Shown piece by piece: positions 35,697 through 45,900 of a DNA stretch of 64,000 bases (position 1 is the first letter of the stretch; every line of letters begins with the position of its first letter). The stretch comes from Bacteroidales bacterium (lineage in GTDB: Bacteria; Bacteroidota; Bacteroidia; Bacteroidales; Tenuifilaceae): assembly GCA_020636835.1 (NCBI GenBank), contig JACJXC010000006.1, forward strand, positions 295,310 to 359,309, given 5' to 3'. Below the pieces are notes generated by a model. The model saw only the letters and a list, made by a program, of their open reading frames with translations, was not told the DNA's origin and searched no databases. The position numbers and the translations under genes are program-made.

Positions 35697-37022
35697 TTGG
35701 AACTCCTTATATATACACGCAACATAACGCCACGGGTTGAGTATATTTTCCGTTTTATCTTTAAGGATATACTCCGGATTAATTACCGAATCACAACCTC
35801 TATCACCGAGGCTCAGGCGTACTATGGCCATGTTTTATCGTATTCGCATAAGCGGATTGGCGATTCGCTACAGGTGGTTCCGCATGGCTTATTGCTCGAG
35901 GAGGGGCTTCGGCATCATGAGTTTGAGGTGCACGATTGGCAGGGATTGCCAGCATTCCTGCTTACAGCCCCGGATTCCAAGATTCCATTCGATATTTTTT
36001 CTGCAGCCTTTTACCTGGTTACGCGGTACGAGGAGTACAATGCGGTTCGTAACTGCAAGGTTGATCCGCATTGCAGGTATTCTTCGCAGTTCAGCATGGC
36101 TTTTAGGAATAACTTTTTGCATATTCCCATAATCGATTTGTGGGCGTATCGTTTTTTGGATGTGTTGAAATCGTCCAATTATTCGCTAACCCGAAGACCG
36201 CGCAAGTTTTCCTTTATCCATACATTCGATCTCGATTCAGCCTATGCCATAAAGGGAAAGGGACTGGTGCGAATTTTCCTGGCATCAATGCGTAAACTGT
36301 GTAAGGGCCAGAAGCCCCGGTTGCTATTCCGGTTGAAGGTTTTGCTGGGGCGTATTCCCGATCCATTCGATATTTATAGCACTTTGATCGACTTTCTGCC
36401 TGAGGGGCCTCAAACCATTTGGTTTATCCATGTAGGGCGCTGGGGCAAGTACGATAAGTCTATTCCCGTTAAATCGGCATCCATGCGCAAGCTTATCGGT
36501 TTGCTGGGCGATTGCTTCAGAATTGGAATTCATCCTTCGTATCGCTCATTTTTAAAGGACGGCGAGGTGAAACGCGAAATTTCCGACTTGGTGGATACCT
36601 ATAACCAGTATGTTGCGTGTAGTCGGCAGCATTTTCTGCGGTTGAGGGTTCCCTTTACATACCGAATTCTCGTAAAATTTGGAATTACCGAGGATTACTC
36701 CATGGGGTATTCCGATGCTGCTGGTTTTAGGGCAGGTACTTGTACTCCTTTTGTTTTTTACGATTTAATCGATGAGGTTTCCCTTAACCTCAAGGTGTTC
36801 CCTTTTGCCGTGATGGACTCAACCCTTGTTGGGCAGGGAATATCGCCAGACCAGGCCAAGGCGCTTATTAAGTCAATAATAAACTCCATTCGCAGTGTTG
36901 ATGGTACATTTGTAAGTGTATGGCATGTCGATTATTTGTCGGGTTACGAGCAGGGGGACGGGTGGTTTGATGTGCTCCGCTCCACGCTTAATTATTTGGA
37001 AGGAGGTGGAGATGCGGATTGA
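35697..37022 (+). CDS. Polysaccharide-deacetylase-like protein (DUF7033 plus NodB-like fold)
   Basis: The only plausible start is a TTG at 35697 (LELLIYTRN). The 441-residue protein starts with a region typical of Bacteroidota deacetylase-like proteins (PFDIFSAAFYLVTRYEEY) and continues with a NodB-like fold: motif 1 FIHTFDLDSAY (metal-site Asp) and motif 2 RIGIHPSYRSF (metal-site His). A late segment ILVKFGITEDYSMGYSDAAG and CTPFVFYDL fits substrate-groove motifs. It probably acts on an N-acetylated sugar of a surface polymer, but the family is diverse. The neighbouring GNAT gene starts inside its 3' end (37012). Confidence 0.78.
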   Translation: MELLIYTRNITPRVEYIFRFIFKDILRINYRITTSITEAQAYYGHVLSYSHKRIGDSLQVVPHGLLLEEGLRHHEFEVHDWQGLPAFLLTAPDSKIPFDIFSAAFYLVTRYEEYNAVRNCKVDPHCRYSSQFSMAFRNNFLHIPIIDLWAYRFLDVLKSSNYSLTRRPRKFSFIHTFDLDSAYAIKGKGLVRIFLASMRKLCKGQKPRLLFRLKVLLGRIPDPFDIYSTLIDFLPEGPQTIWFIHVGRWGKYDKSIPVKSASMRKLIGLLGDCFRIGIHPSYRSFLKDGEVKREISDLVDTYNQYVACSRQHFLRLRVPFTYRILVKFGITEDYSMGYSDAAGFRAGTCTPFVFYDLIDEVSLNLKVFPFAVMDSTLVGQGISPDQAKALIKSIINSIRSVDGTFVSVWHVDYLSGYEQGDGWFDVLRSTLNYLEGGGDAD

Positions 37023-37953
37023 TTTCTTAAAACGATCCGAAATTGACGATTCCCGTTGGAATGCTTGTATTGATGCATCGATTAACGGTGTGGTGTATGC
37101 ATATTCGTGGTATTTGGATATTGTATCGCCCGGTTGGTGCGCTTTGGTTGGCGACGATTACCATTATGTTTTCCCGCTGCCCGCTGTGCGCCGATTCGGT
37201 GTTGATGTTGTGTTGCAGCCCCTATTTGTGCAGCAGTTGGGTTTGTTTTCGGGGGGGCATATTACGGCTTCAATTCTTCAGAATTTTATTCAACACATTC
37301 CACAAAGGTATCGACTTGTAGATGTTTTTATGAATGTGTATAACCAGTGCGATGGTTGTCCCGGAGTCTCGGAGCGATTTACCTATTGCTTGGATTTGGT
37401 TGAACCGTACACCTCCATTTATAATCGGTATAAGCAGAATACTCGTCGGAATAATCTGAAATCTTTAGCTTTGGGTGTTGAGGTGAGGGACGATGTGTCT
37501 TTGGACGATTTTTTAGTTTTTCACAAAACGTACTCGTCGGTGCGCCTCCCCCGTAAGGCTATTGAGAGGCAAAGTACCCTCGTTCGTAGTCTTATGCATA
37601 GGGGCGTAGGACAAATTGTTGGGGCGTATTTTAACGGAGAGCTTTGTTCCGCAACTGTTTTGGTGAAGGGTAATGGGCGATTAATTTACCTTTTTGCTTG
37701 TTCCAGCGAGCAGGGTTTTTATAGCAGAGCTATGTTTGCCGTGGTGGATCAGATTATTCGTTGGAATGCCGAGTCCCATGTTGTGTTGGATTTCGAAGGT
37801 TCGATGATTCCATCGGTTGCCCGTTTTTACGCTGGGTTTGGAGCCATGCCTCGGACTTACCCCCGTTTTTCGGTGGACAGGTTGCCTTGGTTTTTGATCC
37901 CTTTTTTCCGGTTAAGAAGTATTTATCAATGTTTGCGTTTATTTAAGAGATGA
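37012..37953 (+). CDS. GNAT-fold acyltransferase, FemAB/BioF2-like (Acetyltransf_6)
   Basis: I start at the ATG at 37012, which has a strong AAGGAGGTGGAG ribosome-binding site inside the end of the previous gene; strong sites of this kind are uncommon in Bacteroidota. The 313-residue protein resembles FemAB-type double-GNAT proteins: YNRYKQNTRRNNLKSL, IVGAYFNGELCSATVLVK and a C-terminal LDFEGSMIPSVARFYAGFG. These enzymes typically transfer amino-acyl or acyl groups to sugars or peptides. It overlaps both neighbours (10 bases upstream, 4 bases downstream), showing a coupled three-gene operon. The acceptor is unknown. Confidence 0.78.
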   Translation: MRIDFLKRSEIDDSRWNACIDASINGVVYAYSWYLDIVSPGWCALVGDDYHYVFPLPAVRRFGVDVVLQPLFVQQLGLFSGGHITASILQNFIQHIPQRYRLVDVFMNVYNQCDGCPGVSERFTYCLDLVEPYTSIYNRYKQNTRRNNLKSLALGVEVRDDVSLDDFLVFHKTYSSVRLPRKAIERQSTLVRSLMHRGVGQIVGAYFNGELCSATVLVKGNGRLIYLFACSSEQGFYSRAMFAVVDQIIRWNAESHVVLDFEGSMIPSVARFYAGFGAMPRTYPRFSVDRLPWFLIPFFRLRSIYQCLRLFKR

Positions 37954-39041
37954 TTACAATTGCACGATTAACGGTACGGGAACTATCCGTATTCATAAAC
38001 GATCTTTCGGCCGATAGCCGCGAGGTGCTGCCCATTAGCAAGCTCCGGGCAATGTCTTTTATGTCCAATCCCAATGCCGACTCGTCCGATGTGGTGCTCT
38101 ACCTAGCCTACCGTTTCGATAAGTTGATTGGTTACCGAACGGTACTTCCTGATAATATGTATATCAATGGTGAGCCCATTAAGATTGCCTGGCTTAGCGC
38201 CTCGTGGGTACATGCAGAGTACAGGCGCAAAGGGATTTCCACAGAGCTGCTCAATGCTATTGATGCCGATTGGAATCAACGGTTGCTCACGTCGAATTTT
38301 ACCCCTTACGCCAAGCACGTGTACTCTAAATCGCAGAAGTTTGTGAAATTAATTGATGTGGTTGGAGCCCGATTTTACCTAAAAGCAACTTTTCTGCATT
38401 CGTACAACTCCTTTCGGCACCGCAATGTTATGCTTGCCATACTCGAGCGGGTGATAAATGGGTTGAACCCATCGTTCTTTTTCCGTCATTTCCTTACGAT
38501 GCCGAATGGGGTCGATCTCGAGTACTTTAGTCGTCCCGATGAGGAGCTGTGTTGTATGCTCGAGGATGCCACGTCCGATACTCTTACCCGGCGATCGCGC
38601 GATTCGTGGAATTGGGTGCTGCGTTTTCCATGGCTTAAGTCGGCTCCGCTTGGCGATCGGATAGCCAGCAAATATTTCTTTGCTTCGGCTCCGCCCGTGT
38701 TTAACCAGTACGTGCTAAAAGTATTCCGCTACGGGGAGTGTGTTGGGATGTTGCACATTCAGCATAGCCACACCCGGTTGTCGGTGCCTTACTCGTATTT
38801 TGAGCCGGAGCATGCCGGCCTGATGGCTCGGGTTGTGCTAATGCACGCTAAGAAATTGAATGCTACGTTCATTGTATCGTATAATAATTGCTTGATCCGC
38901 GAATTGCGACGGCATCGGATTTTTTTCCTGTCGGTGAGGACGCGTAAGCGCGAGTACCTTGCCACCGATTACATGGTGGATCGGTTGAGGGGCTTGGATC
39001 TGCGCTTTGCCGATGGCGATGGCGATTGTGCTTTTATCTAG
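37950..39041 (+). CDS. GNAT-family N-acetyltransferase, operon partner
   Basis: The 363-residue protein begins in the ATGA overlap of its neighbour's stop. GNAT motif A is visible as SASWVHAEYRRKGISTELL (about residues 88-106), preceded by KLIGYRTVLPDNMYI. The second half (about 200-363) has a second GNAT-like region (YVLKVFRYGECVGMLHI) without a clear motif A, so this may be a tandem GNAT. With the deacetylase-like and FemAB-like genes it forms a compact operon. I infer deacetylation followed by acyl transfer on a surface glycan; no direct evidence exists in the sequence. Confidence 0.75.
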   Translation: MITIARLTVRELSVFINDLSADSREVLPISKLRAMSFMSNPNADSSDVVLYLAYRFDKLIGYRTVLPDNMYINGEPIKIAWLSASWVHAEYRRKGISTELLNAIDADWNQRLLTSNFTPYAKHVYSKSQKFVKLIDVVGARFYLKATFLHSYNSFRHRNVMLAILERVINGLNPSFFFRHFLTMPNGVDLEYFSRPDEELCCMLEDATSDTLTRRSRDSWNWVLRFPWLKSAPLGDRIASKYFFASAPPVFNQYVLKVFRYGECVGMLHIQHSHTRLSVPYSYFEPEHAGLMARVVLMHAKKLNATFIVSYNNCLIRELRRHRIFFLSVRTRKREYLATDYMVDRLRGLDLRFADGDGDCAFI

Positions 39042-39042
39042 C

Positions 39043-39747
39043 TTACTCCATCAGGCTGTCGAAATCAATTTCGCTAACCTGCTCGGTTTCGGTGAGTTTT
39101 CCCTTTTCGCATTTTAAGGTGCGCCCCGGAAATTTCTTTATGAGGTGATGGTTGTGTGTCGCCATTAGCACCGATTTGCCGTTAGCTGCAATTTCCTGCA
39201 TAATCTGCATAATCCCTTCTGATGTCTCGCTGTCGAGGTTGCCGGTTGGCTCATCGGCGAGTATTATGTCCGGGTTATTTAGGAGTGCACGGGCAATAAC
39301 AACACGCTGCTGCTCGCCGCCCGAGAGTTGGTGTGGCATTTTATAGTCCTTAAACTTAAGCGCAACCATTTCGAGCACATCGGCTATGCGTTGCTTTATC
39401 TTGGCTTTATCCTTCCACCCGGTCGATTTTAGCACGAAGAGTAGGTTGTCGTAAACGCTCCGATCCGTTAGCAGTTGGAAATCCTGAAACACAACTCCGA
39501 TGCGTCGGCGTAAGTGGGGGACTTGCTTGCGTTTTAGCGTTTTTAGGTTGAAATCGCAAATGGTACCTTCGCCTTCCTTCATGGGGAGTTCGGCCGTAAT
39601 TGTTTTTATCAAACTTGTTTTACCACTTCCCACCCGGCCAATTATGTAAACAAATTCGCCTTTGTTGATGCTGAGGCTAACGTCCGAAAGTATGAGGTTG
39701 TCTTCCTGAAAGATATTGGCATTCTTGATTTCAATCACCTTCTCCAT
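39043..39747 (-). CDS. ftsE: FtsE-like ABC ATP-binding protein
   Basis: The 234-residue ATPase has Walker A GRVGSGKTS (37-45), Q-loop VVFQDFQLL, ABC signature LSGGEQQRV, Walker B IILADEPTGNLD and the H-loop ATHNHHL. This is the FtsE/LolD subclass. FtsE works with the permease FtsX to activate septal cell-wall hydrolases; ftsX is not adjacent, which is not unusual in Bacteroidota. It is convergent with the GNAT operon (2-base gap). LolD-like function is the alternative. Confidence 0.8.
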   Translation of the reverse strand: MEKVIEIKNANIFQEDNLILSDVSLSINKGEFVYIIGRVGSGKTSLIKTITAELPMKEGEGTICDFNLKTLKRKQVPHLRRRIGVVFQDFQLLTDRSVYDNLLFVLKSTGWKDKAKIKQRIADVLEMVALKFKDYKMPHQLSGGEQQRVVIARALLNNPDIILADEPTGNLDSETSEGIMQIMQEIAANGKSVLMATHNHHLIKKFPGRTLKCEKGKLTETEQVSEIDFDSLME

Positions 39748-39840
39748 TTTTCTGCAAAAGTATTAGTCCGATTTGATGCACTAAATATAAATCCAAATTT
39801 TCGGAAATAAACAGCTATTCGTTATTTTTCTAGTTTTATG

Positions 39841-41058
39841 CTATTGGAGCAGTTTCCCTGCAATAAACCCCGTGGTCCATGCCGCCTGCAGATTATACCC
39901 CCCCGTAATTGCATCAATATCCAAAACCTCACCAGCAAAGTACAAATTTTTGCAAACTTTACTCTGCATAGTGTTCATGTCGATATTTTGAAGGCTAACG
40001 CCGCCGCAGGTTACGAACTCCTCGCGGAATGTCGATTTGCCTTTAGCCGAGTAAATGTCGTTTGTGAGAGTATTTGCCAGTTTGTTTACTCCCTTTTTGC
40101 CCAATTCGCACCATTTTTTCTGCTCTGGCAATTCACCCTTTTTTAGCAGGTAAAGCCAATGTCTCTCGGAAAGGTTGTAGGGTCTTATGTTTGATAGTAT
40201 TTTGTTGGGGTGCTGATTTGCAATTTCATTCAGTTTCTCCGCCACAAACTCTGAATTTTGCTCGTTAGTCCAGTTTACTTGAATATTGAAGTTGTAGCCT
40301 GTCTCGTTCAGAATTCGCGCTCCAAACGACGATAGCTTTAGTATTGCAGGGCCACTCATTCCCCAGTGGGTTATTAGCAGTGGCCCTTCGGATTTTATTT
40401 TTGTTCCTTGAATACTTACCAACGTATTCTCCACCACTATTCCCATAAGTTCAGTTACCGGATTGTTCGGAATATCGAAGGGGAAAAGTGATGGAATGGG
40501 TTTCTCAATTTTATGACCTAAATCCTCAATCCACTTAAACGAAGCGTAATTCGATGAGCCACCTGTGGTAATAATCACTTTATCAGATTCCTGTGGGTTG
40601 TTTTCGTCATCCCTGAATTCTATTTTCAACTTATCATCTTGAGCAATAACGTTTTTGACAGCTTTGCCTGTTTCAATCTTTACGCCAAGTTTCTTGCATT
40701 GTCTCAAAAAGCAATCGATAATACTTTGCGAATCCTGCGATTTTGGGAAAACACAGTTATCGCTTTGGGTGACTAACGGAACACCCCGGGATTCGAACCA
40801 TTCTATTGTATCAAAATTACTGAAAGCGTAGAATGCCTTTTTAAGTTGACGTCCACCGCGAGGGTAAGCCGTAATCAATTCATCAATAGTTTCGCAGCCA
40901 TTGGTAACATTGCATCGTCCACCACCCGAAACTTTCACTTTCGACAAAACCTTTTGCGCCTTTTCAAAAATCACCACATCGGCATCGGGATAATTCTCCT
41001 TAGCCGAAATTGCTGCAAAGAACCCAGCCGCACCACCACCAATAATTGCTACTTTCAA
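39841..41058 (-). CDS. HI0933-like flavoprotein (NAD(P)/FAD-dependent oxidoreductase)
   Basis: The 405-residue protein has the FAD-binding Rossmann motif IIGGGAAGFFAAISA (5-19), the family motif KVSGGGRCNVTNGC, IITTGGSSNYAS and C-terminal ITGGYNLQAAWTTGFIAG, all typical of the HI0933/YhiN family. The reaction is unknown in most members; a homologue (BaiN) acts on bile-acid intermediates. Base composition is uneven: two 60-base stretches at 40501 and 40621 count 38% and 32% G+C against about 53% in the ABC gene, a possible sign of transfer or relaxed codon use. The divergent methyltransferase gene is 148 bases away, across a short tandem repeat. Confidence 0.88.
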   Translation of the reverse strand: MKVAIIGGGAAGFFAAISAKENYPDADVVIFEKAQKVLSKVKVSGGGRCNVTNGCETIDELITAYPRGGRQLKKAFYAFSNFDTIEWFESRGVPLVTQSDNCVFPKSQDSQSIIDCFLRQCKKLGVKIETGKAVKNVIAQDDKLKIEFRDDENNPQESDKVIITTGGSSNYASFKWIEDLGHKIEKPIPSLFPFDIPNNPVTELMGIVVENTLVSIQGTKIKSEGPLLITHWGMSGPAILKLSSFGARILNETGYNFNIQVNWTNEQNSEFVAEKLNEIANQHPNKILSNIRPYNLSERHWLYLLKKGELPEQKKWCELGKKGVNKLANTLTNDIYSAKGKSTFREEFVTCGGVSLQNIDMNTMQSKVCKNLYFAGEVLDIDAITGGYNLQAAWTTGFIAGKLLQ

Positions 41059-41101
41059 CTATTTAAAATGTAAATTAATTGCATTTATACCCGTGAACAA
41101 A

Positions 41102-41139
41102 ACTCCATCACTCCATCACTCCATCACTCCATCACTCCA
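41102..41139. repeat. Tandem repeat of the 8-mer ACTCCATC
   Basis: The unit ACTCCATC occurs four times head to tail (41102-41133), followed by ACTCCA, so 4.75 copies. It lies in the 148-base region between two divergent genes (starts at 41058 and 41206). There are no spacers, so it is not a CRISPR array. Such repeats can change length by slippage. Confidence 0.95.
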
Positions 41140-41205
41140 AGTGTTTTATCCACTTCTTCCCGCAAAGATACTCAAATGACCGTACAATTTTTTCCTTAAC
41201 CATAA

Positions 41206-42393
41206 ATGCAGTATTTTTGGGTGATAAAAATACATACCACATTGGAAAAATTCGAGATAATTGTTACAACCCTATTCGGCTTGGAGGAGGTTCTTGCCAG
41301 CGAGTTAAAGGATCTTGGTGCCGAGGATATTGAAGTGCTTAGCCGTGCCGTTAGCATTAAGGGCGATACTGCGATGCTATACAAGTGTAACTTGCACCTG
41401 CGAACCGCGGTTAAGGTGCTTAAGCCCATTAGCACTTTCTACGCTAATAACGAGAAACAGCTCTACGATAAAATTATGAAAATAGAGTGGGAGCAATATT
41501 TCTCCTACAAGCAAACATTTGCAATTGATGCCAGTGTTTACAGCGAGGTATTTACCCATTCCAAGTATGTTGCGCTGAAAACCAAGGATGCCATTGCCGA
41601 CCAGTTTCGCGATAGGCACGGGATTCGGCCTTCGGTGAATACCGAGAATCCCGATGTTCGAATAAATATTCATATTCACGATAGGGATGTGGTTGTGTCG
41701 CTCGATAGTTCAGGAATACAGTTGGGTATCAGGAATTACAAACAGCAGCAAACCGAGGCGCCCATGAGCGAGGTGCTGGCGGCCGGTATTATTCTACTTA
41801 CTGGTTGGGACAAAAAAAGCGATTTTATCGACCCTATGTGTGGTTCTGGTACTTTCCCCATTGAGGCTGCCATGCTTGCAAGCAATATGGCTCCAGGGCG
41901 CAACCGTACTTTTGGTTTCGAGAGCTGGAAGGATTTCGATTCCGCGCTTTGGAATAGCATAAAAACCGATGCGGAGGCAAGAATTAAACCCTGCGAGGCT
42001 AAAATCTTTGCGCAGGATGTTGATAATCGTGCAATTGATATTACCGTTGCCAATGCCAAGAGGGCCGAGGTGAAGGGAATGATAACCTTCGACAGAACCG
42101 ATTTCTTCAACTCATCGCATAATTGCGAAAATGGGCTTGTAATTATGAACCCGCCTTACGGCGAGCGTTTGCAGTTGGAGGAGATAACCCGTTTTTACCA
42201 GGATATGGGTTCTCGTTTAAAGCATTTCTACCAAGGATGCGATGCGTGGATTATCAGCGCCAATTACGATGCCCTTAAGAACTTTGGACTTCGTCCATCG
42301 CGTAAAATTAAACTTTTCAACGGCTCGTTGGAGTGCCGCTTGCAGAAGTTTGAACTGTACCGAGGCAGTAAAAAGACCAAGGCACAGGATTAG
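41206..42393 (+). CDS. THUMP-domain class I SAM-dependent RNA methyltransferase
   Basis: The 395-residue protein combines an N-terminal THUMP RNA-binding domain (EIIVTTLFGLEEVLASELKD, then LRTAVKVLKPI, about 15-170) with a Rossmann methyltransferase (about 180-395). The latter has the SAM loop DPMCGSGTFPIEAAMLA and the N6-adenine/guanine-type catalytic NPPYGERL. It is related to RlmL/YpsC, the N2-guanine methyltransferases of 23S rRNA (G2445). Here there is no second RlmK domain, so it corresponds to the shorter form. The SMI1/KNR4 gene starts 1 base after its stop. Confidence 0.92.
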   Translation: MQYFWVIKIHTTLEKFEIIVTTLFGLEEVLASELKDLGAEDIEVLSRAVSIKGDTAMLYKCNLHLRTAVKVLKPISTFYANNEKQLYDKIMKIEWEQYFSYKQTFAIDASVYSEVFTHSKYVALKTKDAIADQFRDRHGIRPSVNTENPDVRINIHIHDRDVVVSLDSSGIQLGIRNYKQQQTEAPMSEVLAAGIILLTGWDKKSDFIDPMCGSGTFPIEAAMLASNMAPGRNRTFGFESWKDFDSALWNSIKTDAEARIKPCEAKIFAQDVDNRAIDITVANAKRAEVKGMITFDRTDFFNSSHNCENGLVIMNPPYGERLQLEEITRFYQDMGSRLKHFYQGCDAWIISANYDALKNFGLRPSRKIKLFNGSLECRLQKFELYRGSKKTKAQD

Positions 42394-42394
42394 T

Positions 42395-42919
42395 ATGGCG
42401 CAAACTTTTTTTAAAGGGTTTGATTTTTCCAATTTCTGGAGAAACTCCGAGTATGCTCTTAAGAATTACGTTGAGGAGTACCCATTGCCCGATTTGATTA
42501 GTTCGGTTGAGCAGGATTTGGGTTATAAGTTGCCCGCGTCGTACGTCGATTTTATGAAATTACATAACGGAGGCATTCCTGAAAAGTGCTGTTTTACTAA
42601 AACTGACAGCGATGGGAGTGGCGATGATTATACTATATTTGGATTTTTGGGCATTGGCCGAACTAAGTGCTGCTCGCTTTGTGGCGAGCAGGGTAGTAAG
42701 TTTATGATGGAGGAGTGGGGGTATCCCAATACCGGGGTTTACATTTGTGATTGTCCCTCGGCCGGGCACGATATGGTGATGCTCGACTACTCGGAGTGTG
42801 GCAATAGCGGAGAGCCCCGGGTTGTGCTTGTTGAGCAGGAGTTTAGTTATAGAAAAACATTGTTAGCCGAAAATTTTGAACTATTTGTTCTTGGTTTACA
42901 CGAGGAAGAGGAGTATTGA
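42395..42919 (+). CDS. SMI1/KNR4 (SUKH-superfamily) protein
   Basis: The start is the ATG at 42395 (MAQTFFKGFDFSNFW), one base past the preceding stop. The 174-residue protein carries the SUKH fold signature: LPDLISSVEQDLGYKLPASYV, FMKLHNGGIPE, a central WGYPNTGVYICDCPSAGHD, LDYSECGNSGEPRVV and LLAENFELFVLGL. SUKH proteins often act as immunity proteins against contact-dependent or polymorphic toxins, but many are housekeeping stand-alone members, and this one follows an RNA methyltransferase. It is cytoplasmic (no signal). The next gene is a large exported ankyrin-like protein 37 bases downstream. Confidence 0.82.
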   Translation: MAQTFFKGFDFSNFWRNSEYALKNYVEEYPLPDLISSVEQDLGYKLPASYVDFMKLHNGGIPEKCCFTKTDSDGSGDDYTIFGFLGIGRTKCCSLCGEQGSKFMMEEWGYPNTGVYICDCPSAGHDMVMLDYSECGNSGEPRVVLVEQEFSYRKTLLAENFELFVLGLHEEEEY

Positions 42920-42956
42920 AAATTTTTACAAACATTATATCAAAAATTTTTTAGCG

Positions 42957-45900
42957 ATGAGAAAACTTACACTCACACTGGCTTACCTAATGGGCCATGT
43001 TTACTCTGGCTCTGCCCAGAAAACCGATCTTCAGGTTCGCGAAATTTGCGACAGGGCTGGTATCGTTTTTGAAAATAGTAGTGCTGCCCAGTTTGAATGG
43101 AATCAAACTAATATCGACTATGCATTTGTTGAATTGGTTCGGAAGAATCATGCAGACCTAGATGTTAAGGTTAGTGAGTATTACGATGCGTTGGAGTGGC
43201 TATACCGAAAGGGGCTATCCAGTAGTGCCTTAAGTGAGTTCCTGCAAATGGATAGCTATCCGAATGCTTCCGTGGTGTTGTGGTTTTTACTCGAAAAGGG
43301 TTGTGAGTTCCCCAAGCAGGTCGTTTTAGCCGATGGGATTGCCGAGAGCATTCTGACTATGCCAATTGTGCATAATTCGCAATATTGCTCTGTGTTAATC
43401 AAATTATTGCTCGATAAGGGTTACACACCATCGCTGAATACCGTTCGGGTATTGGTTGATGATTTCAATTATAGCCACGATTTAGCCTATTTGTTATTAA
43501 ATCACAGCTCTTCGAAGCCATTGGTGCAGCAGTCCGAAACTGGTATAGCTGACATATTGATTGATAGCAATTGCCTGTGGGGGAAAGGTTTGCCAGCCGT
43601 GAATAATCTTTTGGGTTCAATTAATGCCATATACTCCAGTACTAATGCCAGCAAGGAGGTTCGTGAGCAGTTGGCCTCCAATTTTGTGTCGGCATTTAAA
43701 ACCGTGTATGGCGATTACGCCAAAAATGTTCAGTCGGTTTTGGATATCGAGGTTATGCAGGAAATGCTTAGGCATGCCATTGGATCCGATTATTTGGAGT
43801 TGATTAGGGTTGTTGACGAGGCTTATCCTAATTTAATTACCGATCGTAGGTTGTTGCAGCAAACCTTTGTGTACGGGGGGCGCCGGGTGTCGGAGTATTA
43901 TGTGCAGAACGATTTATTTCCATTCAGCGAAATTCCTGCCCAAAGTGCCGATTTTCAGATTCCGAACCCATACGTGCTATTTTACGGGATTAAATTCAAC
44001 CGAATTCAACCTTCGCAAAGACTTCGGCTTAATTCCGATGGGCTAAAAATGTTGGCAGCCGAGCCTCGGTTCGTTAAGGATTTTTTCGGTACGTACATTC
44101 CCTTTATCTCCGATGATCAAACCCTTTTGCATGTGGTAAGCGGGAATCACGGGGTGGTTCATCCCCTGTTGCAGTCGTCCGAGGCTTTGGGCGCTCCAAC
44201 CCCAGTTGGCCTATCGTTGGTTGACTTTGCTCTGCTTTTCGGCGATAGCGTTATTGTTAGCGATGCGCTGGGTGCTGTTAAGGAGTTAAGTCTCGATCAG
44301 GTACTGCTGCTACTCCGTAATACTCAAATCAATATTGCGGATTACTTTACTAGGGTTGATGTTCAGGGTGCCTCGGATCATCTTTTATCAACAGCCCTTT
44401 TCGAAGGCAATATGGAGTTAATCCGTTTGTTGCATGGGAGTAATGCCAATATATTCTCCAATTTTAATTCGTTGTGCGTTTTTCCCGACAACCAGTTTTC
44501 CGATCCCAACAAGTTGGGCGTGTTTAAGTATGCTGTCGACAATGGGCTGAAGCTCAATATCCGCGCCTATGTGTCGGGTGTTAACCCCCGGATTATTCCC
44601 GGCTCTACAGGCGTTCAGTACCGAATGCCAATTTTGGGCAATGGTAATGGTGCGGCATTGTTCGAGATGGCCATTGATAGCAGTAGCAATCAAACCGTGG
44701 AGTGGATGATTGGTATTTTACTAAAATCGCCCCTTTACGTGGAGTGCCGAAACAATTTTACCGAGATGTTGACCGCCGTTTGTAAGCACGATAACACGGT
44801 ATGGTTTAAGCGGCTTATGGATATTGGGCTTAGTAAGGAGTACGCTACACCCGAGGATATGTATTCAATTGTTCTGTCAACTGTTGTGGAGAACAAGTCC
44901 GAGCGGGTTCTCGATATTTTTCTTAGCGATTATTATCTAAAAAACCGCTTGCCCAACAATGTGCTTGACGAAATCATTATTAGTCCCGGTGGCGATGAGA
45001 GTTGGCATATGCTGCCGGTTATTGAGAAAAATTTGGGGGTATTCGCTTCCTCTATTAAACTTCAGGAGTTAAGCCTGCTGATTAAAACCCATCAGAATAA
45101 GCGGGCGCAGCAACTTGTAAGGGATTGTGTTGGTGCTGTGCAGTACAAAAATTATAATGTGCTGCTCGAGGCTGTAGAGGCGCAGAATCGCGATTTCGCT
45201 GGGTTTGTTGTATCAAAAATGCCCCAGTTGATTCCCGAGCCCACATCGAATTACTATTCGAATTTGCTCGATGCGCTCGATTCCCGTTGGGAGTGGTTGC
45301 GCGGGTTACTTTTGAAGATGAATGGTGATGCAATTCAAAATTCCGAACTTCAACAGATTCGCGATTTGCATAGGGCTATTGGCTATCTGCAGACCAATCG
45401 GGTGGTGGAGTTGATCAATAGCGGTGTTAGTATATTTGCCCCCGATGAGGTTGGCGTAATCGCTCGCGATCGGTACATTACTAACCGTCCGTACTTTACG
45501 CCCCAGTGCGTTGGTGTGCTCGATCCGCTATTCCAGGTAATGCCCGATACTGCTACTCACGAATCAATTGATGTTGCCATCGAGACGGGAAATGTCGATC
45601 GTGTACGTGAACTGCTGAATCAGGGTGTCGATCCCAACGGTTTGGTTGCGGTTGATTCTGACTCGGGAGTTGTAAAGATGTCGCTTTTGCACTTTGCTGT
45701 TGCCGTTGAGGCCGATGAGGTTGCCGTTATCCTTCTGGTTCATGGTGCGGATGTAAATTCTATCGCTCATCCGTACGGTGTACCCCCAATTGTACACGCC
45801 CTGGAGGCTGAAAATTACGGGTTGGCTCGGATTCTAATCCATTTTGGGGCCAATTTGTCGATGCAGGTTGCGTTAGATTTAGATTACGACGGCGAAGCCG

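Noticed and set aside
37950..39041. Second GNAT as a complete tandem GNAT enzyme
   Set aside because: Only the first half has a clear acetyl-CoA motif; the second half is suggestive, so I kept the call at GNAT-family.
41102..41139. Possible CRISPR-like array
   Set aside because: The 8-base units are directly adjacent with no spacers, far too short for CRISPR repeats; no cas gene is present.
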